Assembly: GCA_002712885.1 (NCBI GenBank)
Contig: PAUN01000072.1
Span: forward strand, 1 to 32,355
Direction: 5' to 3'
Origin: Acidobacteriota bacterium
GTDB lineage: Bacteria; Acidobacteriota; Vicinamibacteria; Vicinamibacterales; UBA8438
DNA length: 32,355 nt
The notes under the pieces are model-generated. The model searched no databases, had not been told where the DNA came from, and worked only from the letters and a program-made list of their open reading frames with translations. Numbering within the stretch: position 1 is the first letter of the stretch; the number at the start of each line of letters is the position of its first letter. Made by a program: the position numbers and the translations under genes. Shown piece by piece: positions 8,100-14,697 of the stretch.

Positions 8100-8125
8100 C
8101 CGCCTGGAGAGTCGGGCACAGTCGC

Positions 8126-8146
8126 CGGTGGCCACGCTGGCCACCG
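8126..8146. terminator. Perfect 9-bp hairpin between convergent genes
   Basis: CGGTGGCCA-CGC-TGGCCACCG is a perfect 9-bp stem with a 3-nt loop, located between the convergent ends of the DHH and patatin-like genes (8099 and 8198). It can fold in both directions but has no T run, so it is best read as a bidirectional termination or RNA-end hairpin. Confidence 0.45.
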
Positions 8147-8197
8147 ACTAGGACGACGCCCCAACTCCGGTGTCATGAATGGCAGCCGGTCGACTGA

Positions 8198-9700
8198 CTA
8201 ATCGGGGATTCTCCCTCGGGTAGCCGCTCTTGGGGCGGCGGCCGGCTCGATTTGTTCCCCGCTGGCTCCAATCACCGGTCCAACAAACTGCCGGTGTCCA
8301 TCTTCGTAGCCACGATCGACCAGTTCCCCGACGGTTTGGTGCCGATCTGAACGCTCGTCGTAGCATCCCGAAAAATCGAAAGAGCCGAGCGCGTTGTGCC
8401 GCGGCCGGATCTCGAATAGCTCTTCAAACAGATTGGTCCGCGACGCCACCGCGTCTCGCACCGCGGCCGACTCCATGGCCACGAGTGACTCCCCAATCCT
8501 CCCCCGCCCGTCGCGGCGACCGGCCCCCAGAGTGTGCGGCCCGGCCGGGCCGGGCAAGGCCGATACGAGAATGACCTGCTGCACGCCGGCCCGCGCCACC
8601 TCGTCGAGCAATCGGCCGAGGGCGTCCGGTCGATCGCACACGCGATGTGTCTCCCCCCGCCAGCTACTCGACGGCGCAAAGGCCAGCAACCACGGTTCTG
8701 TCGCCACCGGGAGACTAAGGGCGGCAGCACAGGCGCCGAATGCCGCGCTCCGCGCGTCACCCGCGAGATCCAACGCCTCCAACCCCCGGTTCGGATCCGT
8801 CGCGCCGACCCGACGTTGAAAAAACCGCCGACGATACGGGTCCGCAAGCAACGCGAAGCTCACGTCTCGGCGCCCGTCGAGATCGTGGGCCGTGATCAGC
8901 AACTCGCGGAACCCCGGCTGCCCGAGGTTCTCGATGAGCAGGTCGGTATACCGCTGACCCATCTCGACGGGGCCAGGCTGTGTTACCGGCGCCGCACCGC
9001 GCATCAGCTTCCACAGCCCGTTGGCGAACCACCCCCGCGCGGCGCGCGCATCCAAAGGCGCGCCGAGCAAGACCCACCAGAGCGCCCCGCGTGTACGTCG
9101 ATGGCCTCTCGCACGGAACCAGTCGGTACCGGCCGTGCCGCCCAACACGGCGAGCAGCACGATCAGCCCCATCACTACCAGCCGAGGGAGCCAGGTCGGT
9201 AGCGCGGCCGGGGCGAATACCAGTTCGACCACCTGCCCGAATCCGGTCGTCAGCGCCCCGGCGCCCGGGATCCCCCCCACCTGAAGCAGGTACGCCACCG
9301 GATAGGCAAGCGACGCGAGCAATACGGCCCCCAATGGCAACAACACCGCCGTGAGCGTGAGACCGAGGATCCACGCCGAGGCGCGGAGGGACGGACGCCA
9401 TCGATAGAGTCGCGTGGCGCTCGCGGCACGCCAGAGCCCATTGGAATCCCACAGCTGCTCGGCGCCGTCGATCGCGGCAAACGCTGCCCCGACCACGCCG
9501 ATGCCACGACCGGCGACCAGGTCAATCTTGACCCCAGCCTCGTGCAGCGCGTGTAAGACGCCGGCGTGATACGCGCCGGCGGTACCGGTTCCGGTCAGGA
9601 CCAGCGCGGTGCGCCGTTGTGGCGCGTAAGAACTGTGCGATGGTGCTCGAGGCGGGGCCTCGGCGACGACGTTTTCGTCTGTCACAGCGCGACGGGTCAC
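8198..9700 (-). CDS. Patatin-like protein lacking the catalytic serine; membrane insertion
   Basis: The 500-residue protein begins with a patatin-type oxyanion motif, LVLTGTGTAGAYHAGVLHAL (33-52), followed by the strand and turn KIDLVAGRGIGVVGAAFAAI. In active patatins this turn is GxSxG with the nucleophilic Ser; here it reads GRGIG (64-68), with Gly at the serine position. A DG[GA] motif in the right context was not found either. Two hydrophobic stretches (about 106-145, LTLTAVLLPLGAVLLASLAY, and about 170-190, LVVMGLIVLLAVLGG) interrupt the domain and would anchor it in the membrane. It is probably a pseudoenzyme or a lipid-binding protein. Its ATG overlaps the greA stop by 4 bp, so the two are translationally coupled. 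Confidence 0.8.
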   Translation of the reverse strand: MTRRAVTDENVVAEAPPRAPSHSSYAPQRRTALVLTGTGTAGAYHAGVLHALHEAGVKIDLVAGRGIGVVGAAFAAIDGAEQLWDSNGLWRAASATRLYRWRPSLRASAWILGLTLTAVLLPLGAVLLASLAYPVAYLLQVGGIPGAGALTTGFGQVVELVFAPAALPTWLPRLVVMGLIVLLAVLGGTAGTDWFRARGHRRTRGALWWVLLGAPLDARAARGWFANGLWKLMRGAAPVTQPGPVEMGQRYTDLLIENLGQPGFRELLITAHDLDGRRDVSFALLADPYRRRFFQRRVGATDPNRGLEALDLAGDARSAAFGACAAALSLPVATEPWLLAFAPSSSWRGETHRVCDRPDALGRLLDEVARAGVQQVILVSALPGPAGPHTLGAGRRDGRGRIGESLVAMESAAVRDAVASRTNLFEELFEIRPRHNALGSFDFSGCYDERSDRHQTVGELVDRGYEDGHRQFVGPVIGASGEQIEPAAAPRAATRGRIPD

Positions 9701-10161
9701 TCGCCGTGAATGGTGACGAGTTTAAGAAGCTCGAACTCCCGGGTGCCGCTCGGAGTCGGCACCTCAACCTCGTCGCCCTCTTCCTTCCCCATCAGCGCGC
9801 GTCCGATTGGAGACGCGGTCGAGATCCAGCCCTTCTCGGGGTCGGCGTCCTCGGGCATGACGAGCTGGTAGACCACGGAGGCACCGCCGGTCTCTCGTAA
9901 GTGCACGGTGGAGCCGAAGGACGCGCGATCCTCCGGGATCCGATCGAGATTCATCAGAGACACTTCAGCCACTCGCTTGTGGAGCATCGCCAACCGCGCC
10001 TGCACGAATGACTGACGATCCTTAGCGGCCTGATACTCCGCGTTCTCGCGCAGATCCCCCAGCTCACGGGCCCGCTTGATCTCCTTCGGGAGCTCGCTGT
10101 TCAACTCGCGCGCAAGGATCGCGATTTCGTTCTCAAACCGCTTAATGAGTTCGGCTTTCAT
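9697..10161 (-). CDS. greA: Transcription elongation factor GreA
   Basis: GreA (154 residues, normal length) rescues backtracked RNA polymerase by stimulating transcript cleavage through the secondary channel. The N-terminal coiled coil carries the conserved acidic tip GDLRENAEYQAAKDRQ (about 35-50). The C-terminal FKBP-like domain reads STVHLRETGG to ISTASPIGRALMGKEEGDEV. It is the first gene of a unit with the patatin-like gene, which overlaps by 4 bp. The 101-bp gap to the divergent RNA methyltransferase holds the promoters. Confidence 0.97.
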   Translation of the reverse strand: MKAELIKRFENEIAILARELNSELPKEIKRARELGDLRENAEYQAAKDRQSFVQARLAMLHKRVAEVSLMNLDRIPEDRASFGSTVHLRETGGASVVYQLVMPEDADPEKGWISTASPIGRALMGKEEGDEVEVPTPSGTREFELLKLVTIHGE

Positions 10162-10216
10162 GGCGTGTCCGGCGCCGTTCCTCCGCCGGGCGGCGGCAGG
10201 CGCTCGTCCGGTAACG

Positions 10217-10232
10217 ATAGCACATCTGCTAT
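10217..10232. promoter_or_regulatory. Small inverted repeat in the greA/methyltransferase divergent region
   Basis: ATAGCA-CATC-TGCTAT is a perfect 6-bp inverted repeat roughly midway between the divergent starts (10161 and 10263). It overlaps -10-like hexamers on both strands (TATGCT on plus, TATCGT on minus). It could be an operator or just overlapping promoter boxes; there is no supporting regulator nearby. Confidence 0.3.
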
Positions 10233-10262
10233 GCTCACCTTCGCCCCGTAGCGGACCGAATC

Positions 10263-11093
10263 GTGCAACAAATTAGCAGCCGACACAACTCGATCGTCGC
10301 GCGTTTTCGCGACGCCGCCAGGCGGGCCGCGCCTCTGGATGCATCCACGCTCCTCGAGGGCCCGCGACTCATCGAAGACGCGCTCGCCGCCGGGGTGACG
10401 ATCGACGTGGCGGCGGTCAGTAGCGCGCAGACAACGCGGGACCGCTGGTCCTCCCTCCTCGAACGGCTCGGCCACGTGACCCAACTGGTGCACGTGTCGC
10501 CGTCGGTCATGGCGGCGCTCAGTCCCCTCTCGACGCCGACGGGACTCGTGGCGATCGCCAGCCTGCGACCAGCGCCATTCGAGTCGACCATTCGCGCGGC
10601 CCAGCCACTCGTGCTGAGCCTGGTCGGCGTGCAGGATCCCGGCAACACCGGCGCCGTGATCCGCGCGGCCGAGGCCGGGGGGGCCACCGGCGTCGTCACC
10701 GTCGCGGGCGCGGACCCCTACGGCTGGAAGGCACTGCGCGGATCGATGGGGAGCACCTTGCGGCTCCCGGTCGTCCGCGCGGACGATGCGGAACGCATCC
10801 GAGCCGACGCCCGCGCACGCGGACTGCACCAGTTCGCGGCGGTCCCACGCGGCGGCACGCCTACCACCGACGCCGACCTCTCTCGCCCTTGCCTGATCTG
10901 GCTCGGAGCGGAGGGTGGTGGTCTCGCGCCTCCGCTGATGGATGACGCGGACGAACTCGTCTCGGTCCCGATGCACGCGCCGGTCGAGTCCTTGAACATC
11001 GCGGTCGCGTCGGCGCTGATCGTGTACGAAGCCGCCCGACAACGGGCCCACCGCACCGCGCCGAGTCTCGCCGCCCGAGGACCATCCGCGTGA
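10263..11093 (+). CDS. TrmH/SpoU-family RNA 2'-O-methyltransferase
   Basis: The 276-residue protein is of the SPOUT class. It has an N-terminal substrate-binding part (ISSRHNSIVARFRDAARR, SpoU_sub_bind type, about 3-80) and then a trefoil-knot methyltransferase domain with motif 1 GVQDPGNTGAVIRAAEAGG, motif 2 LGAEGGGLAPPL and motif 3 VPMHAPVESLNIAVASALIVYEA. These bind S-adenosylmethionine and methylate rRNA or tRNA ribose; the target nucleotide cannot be told. The start is GTG 10263, giving MQQISSRHN, the usual N-terminus. The stop overlaps the rarA GTG by 4 bp, so the pair is coupled. Confidence 0.93.
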   Translation: MQQISSRHNSIVARFRDAARRAAPLDASTLLEGPRLIEDALAAGVTIDVAAVSSAQTTRDRWSSLLERLGHVTQLVHVSPSVMAALSPLSTPTGLVAIASLRPAPFESTIRAAQPLVLSLVGVQDPGNTGAVIRAAEAGGATGVVTVAGADPYGWKALRGSMGSTLRLPVVRADDAERIRADARARGLHQFAAVPRGGTPTTDADLSRPCLIWLGAEGGGLAPPLMDDADELVSVPMHAPVESLNIAVASALIVYEAARQRAHRTAPSLAARGPSA

Positions 11094-12481
11094 CGTCCGG
11101 TTCGTTGTTCGGTGAGCCGGCGGTGCCCTCGACACCGCGGGCGTCTCCGACCGCTCCACTGGCCGATCGGATGAGGCCGGCCGACTTCGACGAGTTGGTC
11201 GGGCAGGACGAGTTGCTGGGACGCGGTCGCCCATTGCGACATGCCATCGAGTGCGACACCTTGCAGTCGCTCATTCTCTGGGGACCACCGGGCACGGGCA
11301 AGACGACGCTCGCGCGTCTGATCGCGGCCGTGACCGCCTCACGCTTCGTGGCCTTCAGCGCCGTCCTCTCCGGGATCAAGGACATCCGCGCGGTGATGGC
11401 AGAAGCGGAAGGCGCCAGACATCGGGGCGAGCAACGAACCATCCTGTTCGTCGACGAGATTCATCGGTTCAACAAGGCACAGCAGGACGCGTTTCTCCCG
11501 CGCGTCGAGGCGGGCGATATCGTACTGATCGGCGCCACCACCGAAAACCCGTCGTTCGAGGTCAACGCAGCACTGCTGTCCCGGTCGCAGGTCTACGTGC
11601 TACGTGCGCTGACCGCGCCAGACATCTCCACCATCCTCAATCGGGCCCTGACCGACACGACCCGTGGACTAGGCCGCCACGCGGTCGAGGTCGAACCGGA
11701 CACGATTGCCGCGATAGCACGCCACGCCAATGGGGACGCGCGCACCGCCCTCAACCTACTGGAGCTGGGTGTGGCCGCCGCCGTCGCACGCGCGGCCGAG
11801 GCGGGCGCCGCTGAGCCGGCCTGCCTCGACCTCGCCCTAGCCGCCGACGCCATGCAACGGCGAGCCCTGGTGTACGACAAGGACGGCGAAGAACACTACA
11901 ACCTGATCTCGGCGTTGCATAAGTCGATGCGTAACAGCGACCCGGATGCAGCGGTCTACTGGCTCGCGCGCATGGTCGAAGCGGGTGAAGACCCACTCTA
12001 CATAGCGCGGCGGCTGGTCCGGTTCGCATCTGAGGATATCGGCAACGCCGACCCCCAGGCGCTGGCGCTCACGGTCGCGGCAAAGGACGCCGTACACTTC
12101 ATGGGAATGCCCGAAGCCAACACGGCGCTCGCGCAGGCCACGGTCTATCTTGCCTCCGCCCCCAAGAGCAACGCGGTCTACACCGCCTACGCTCAGGCCG
12201 CCGCTGACGCCCATCGGGAGGTCGCTGACCCGGTTCCGCTGCATCTCCGGAATGCGCCGACCCGGCTCATGAAGCAGCTCGATTACGGCAAGGGCTATCA
12301 GTACGCGCATGACGAGCCGGACGCCGTAGCGGCGATGGATTGTCTCCCCCCGTCGCTCCAGGGACGGCAATACTACGTCCCGACGGCGCGTGGGTTTGAG
12401 AAAGAACTGGGCCGACGGCTGGCCGCGTGGCGCGATCTGAAGACGCGCCGACGAGCCGAGACCAAGGAGCCGACCGACTAG
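11090..12481 (+). CDS. rarA: Replication-associated recombination protein A (MgsA/RarA AAA+ ATPase)
   Basis: RarA (463 residues) is a clamp-loader-like AAA+ ATPase acting at stalled replication forks. Motifs: the N-terminal MRPADFDELVGQDELLG, Walker A GPPGTGKT (65-72), Walker B ILFVDEIHRFNKAQQDAFLP, sensor 1 IGATTENPSFEVNAALLSR, and the C-terminal MgsA part with AVYWLARMVEAGEDPLYIAR and RRLVRFASEDIGNADP. The start GTG overlaps the methyltransferase stop (GTGA). The TAG stop at 12479-12481 lies in the left TA/terminal repeat of a palindromic element. Without that element the stop would overlap the next gene's start (TAGTG). Confidence 0.96.
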   Translation: MTSGSLFGEPAVPSTPRASPTAPLADRMRPADFDELVGQDELLGRGRPLRHAIECDTLQSLILWGPPGTGKTTLARLIAAVTASRFVAFSAVLSGIKDIRAVMAEAEGARHRGEQRTILFVDEIHRFNKAQQDAFLPRVEAGDIVLIGATTENPSFEVNAALLSRSQVYVLRALTAPDISTILNRALTDTTRGLGRHAVEVEPDTIAAIARHANGDARTALNLLELGVAAAVARAAEAGAAEPACLDLALAADAMQRRALVYDKDGEEHYNLISALHKSMRNSDPDAAVYWLARMVEAGEDPLYIARRLVRFASEDIGNADPQALALTVAAKDAVHFMGMPEANTALAQATVYLASAPKSNAVYTAYAQAAADAHREVADPVPLHLRNAPTRLMKQLDYGKGYQYAHDEPDAVAAMDCLPPSLQGRQYYVPTARGFEKELGRRLAAWRDLKTRRRAETKEPTD

Positions 12482-12639
12482 TGCGCCACCGTCCAGATTG
12501 CGTCAAGTCGTCGGGTTCGCGGCGCACCCAGCCGCCAGGCGCCGCAACGAGGAATACTGGCAGTATTTCGAGGAACGGCAACGACGCGGATGGGTGTGCC
12601 GAGGGCACAACGATTGATGCAATCTGGACGGTGGTGCAC
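12481..12639 (+). mobile_element. Palindromic MITE-like element I (rarA / small ORF junction)
   Basis: This is a 159-bp imperfect palindrome flanked by TA (12479-12480 and 12640-12641), within CTAG on both sides. The outer 26 bp are inverted repeats with 24 matches, beginning GTGCGCCACCGTCC on the left and ending GGACGGTGGTGCAC on the right. Both mismatches are G-T pairs on the plus strand. The centre is the hairpin AATACT-GGC-AGTATT (about 12553-12567), preceded by CAGGCG and ACGAGGA and followed by GAGGAACGGCAACG. It encodes no protein. Removal with one TA restores GACTAGTGCCC, in which the rarA TAG overlaps a GTG start. A TA duplication in CTAG is typical of IS630/Tc1-type transposition. 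The insertion is inferred; the palindrome is seen directly. Confidence 0.75.
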
Positions 12640-12641
12640 TA

Positions 12642-12812
12642 GTGCCCGGGGCGCTCTACTATGTTGGACGCGGGTTGCAACTGCTCGGGATGGCCGCACT
12701 CCTGGAAGCGATCCTGATCGCCGGTCCGCTCGGTCCGAGCCCAAGGATTTTCGGGTTCGGCGTCGCCGCCTTTATCGCGGGTTATCTCCTGGTGCAGAAA
12801 ACTACGGAGTAG
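12642..12812 (+). CDS. Small two-helix membrane protein, 56 residues
   Basis: GTG 12642 to TAG 12810 encodes 56 residues, starting MPGALYYVGRGLQLLGMAAL, with two hydrophobic helices (about 5-27 and 36-52) separated by AGPLGPSPRI and a short polar tail KTTE. The pattern GRGLQLLGM...GPLGPSPR looks like a conserved type of small hypothetical membrane protein rather than a chance frame. It has no recognised function. The GTG overlaps the right end of palindromic element I. Before that insertion it would have been coupled to rarA through TAGTG. No ribosome site other than palindrome sequence precedes it now, so its translation may have changed. Confidence 0.72.
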   Translation: MPGALYYVGRGLQLLGMAALLEAILIAGPLGPSPRIFGFGVAAFIAGYLLVQKTTE

Positions 12813-12856
12813 CAGGCTGGTGAGGCTCAGTAGGTTCCGACGTAAGGACCTCTCGC

Positions 12857-14668
12857 CTAAGTTCGCTCGAAGCGTCGTTCGATTTCCTTCCGAGACAGCC
12901 GCAGCACGACCGGTCGTCCGTGCGGGCACACCGACGAGTGCGCGGTGCGGCGCAGCTCGTCGAGCAAATAGGCCATCTTCTCGGAGGTCAGGCGATCGTT
13001 CGCCTTGACGGCAGCGTGACACGCCGTGGTGGCGGCCATCTGTCTGAGCGCCTCGTCGATCACCGCCCCCTGATCGAGTCCGTCCAGGTCTTGCGCGAGT
13101 GCCCTGAGCGCCGTTTCACACGCCGCCAGATCGACGATGGCCGGCAGCGCCGAGACCCGCAGACTGTCGCCCCCGAATGCCTCGACGTCGAAACCGAGCC
13201 GGGCGAGGGCCTCGCCGTGCGCGGCCAGCGCCTGTCGTTCGGCCGCGGGCAGCTCAATCACCATCGGCATCAAGAGCTGCTGGCTCTCGAGGGTTCCCGT
13301 CGTGAGCCGCTCCATGACCTGCTCGAACAGAATCCGCTCGTGGGCCACGTGCTGGTCGATGATCGCGATCCCCTCGTCGTCGATGGCGATGATGAAGGTG
13401 TCACGAAACTGTCCCAGCGGCTGCAACGGACGATCGACCACCGGTGCCGGCACCACCGCGGTCGGACGCATCTCCCGCACCAGATCGCGGAACGGCTGGC
13501 CACCGCCATCGGGCGAGAACCCGACCGCGGGCCCACCCTCGGTGCTTGACACCGGGCGCCACCCCCCTTGGTCGATGGCCGAAGCCGCGGAGGTCACCCC
13601 CACGCCCAAGGCCATCCCCTCGGCACGCCCTACCCTCGGCGCGACGGGGTCCAGACCGATCTCCGGTGCCGGCCCCTGCTCAAGAGCCTCGCCGATGGCG
13701 CGTCGCAGCACCTCGTGGACCAATGACTGCTCCAGAAAGCGGACCTCCGCTTTGGTCGGATGCACATTGACGTCAACGCGGTCGGGCGGCATCTCCAGAA
13801 AGAGATGCACCTCGGGACTCCGCTCTTTGATCGTCGCGACGCTGTAGGCATGAACAATCGCGTGCGCGATGGTGCGATCCTTGACCCCGCGTCCGTTGAC
13901 GAAGATGTTCTGCGGCCCCCGTCGTGGCCCCTCGCCGGGACCGGCCAACGCCGCCACGAAACCAGTCACGGTAATCCCGGCGGCCTGCTTGCGGACCTCA
14001 ACCAGGTCGTCGCGATCCTTGTAGAGCTGAAACAGCCGCTCCTCGAGACTGGACGCCGGAGGGCACTGCAGCAACTGTCGCCGGCCGCTGGTCAGGCTGA
14101 ACCCAACCGTCGGATGTCCCAACGCCAGCTGGGTGACCAACCGCGAGACCTGGGTGGTCTCGGCGCCATCGGACTTGAGAAATTTCCGGCGCGCCGGCAC
14201 ATTGAAGAAGAGGTCCGTCACTTCGAAGGTCGTGCCTTCGGACGCGCCCACCTCCCGGGTCGACACCGTGCCGCCGCCGGAAACTCGGATTTCGGTGCCC
14301 CGCGACTCGCCCCTCGCCCGCGTCCGCAGCAGCAGGTGAGACACCGACGCGATGCTCGGCAACGCCTCCCCGCGGAACCCCAGCGTCATGATCGCAGCCA
14401 GGTCGTCGAGCCGGCTGATCTTGCTGGTCGCGTGTCGCTCGAGCGCCAGCTCCGCCTCTGCCGGGGTCATCCCCTCGCCATCGTCCTCGACCCGTATGAG
14501 ACGTTTCCCACCCAGCTCGACACTCACGCCAATGCGTGCCGCGCCGGCATCGAGCGCATTCTCGACCAACTCCTTGACGACCGATGCCGGTCGCTCAACC
14601 ACCTCGCCGGCGGCGATCTGGTTCGCGAGTTCGGTCGAGAGCCGGGTAATCCGGGATGCTCGTGTCAC
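12857..14668 (-). CDS. mutL: DNA mismatch repair protein MutL
   Basis: MutL (603 residues) links MutS mismatch recognition to strand incision. The N-terminal GHKL ATPase shows IAAGEVVERPASVVKELVEN, DDGEGM, ATSKI and TLGFRGEALPSIASV, followed by the MutL transducer domain with VNVHPTKAEVRF. The C-terminal dimerisation domain keeps the metal-dependent endonuclease motif as DQHVAHERILFE (consensus DQHA at the first block; here Val replaces Ala), together with ACHAAVKA and CPHGRPVVLRL. This indicates an endonuclease-type MutL as in bacteria without MutH. The start is GTG 14668, the only one before the conserved IAAGEVVERP. It is the last gene of the minus-strand run, 29 nt after ppdK. mutS is not in the window. 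Confidence 0.96.
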   Translation of the reverse strand: MTRASRITRLSTELANQIAAGEVVERPASVVKELVENALDAGAARIGVSVELGGKRLIRVEDDGEGMTPAEAELALERHATSKISRLDDLAAIMTLGFRGEALPSIASVSHLLLRTRARGESRGTEIRVSGGGTVSTREVGASEGTTFEVTDLFFNVPARRKFLKSDGAETTQVSRLVTQLALGHPTVGFSLTSGRRQLLQCPPASSLEERLFQLYKDRDDLVEVRKQAAGITVTGFVAALAGPGEGPRRGPQNIFVNGRGVKDRTIAHAIVHAYSVATIKERSPEVHLFLEMPPDRVDVNVHPTKAEVRFLEQSLVHEVLRRAIGEALEQGPAPEIGLDPVAPRVGRAEGMALGVGVTSAASAIDQGGWRPVSSTEGGPAVGFSPDGGGQPFRDLVREMRPTAVVPAPVVDRPLQPLGQFRDTFIIAIDDEGIAIIDQHVAHERILFEQVMERLTTGTLESQQLLMPMVIELPAAERQALAAHGEALARLGFDVEAFGGDSLRVSALPAIVDLAACETALRALAQDLDGLDQGAVIDEALRQMAATTACHAAVKANDRLTSEKMAYLLDELRRTAHSSVCPHGRPVVLRLSRKEIERRFERT

Positions 14669-14697
14669 AGCGATGCTGGTGGTCTGGGTGCGACCAG

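Noticed and set aside
12427-12744. Overlapping frames on both strands across palindromic element I, both ending in DAIWTV-x-H
   Set aside because: The matching peptide ends are only the two arms of the palindrome translated in opposite directions; there is no protein evidence.
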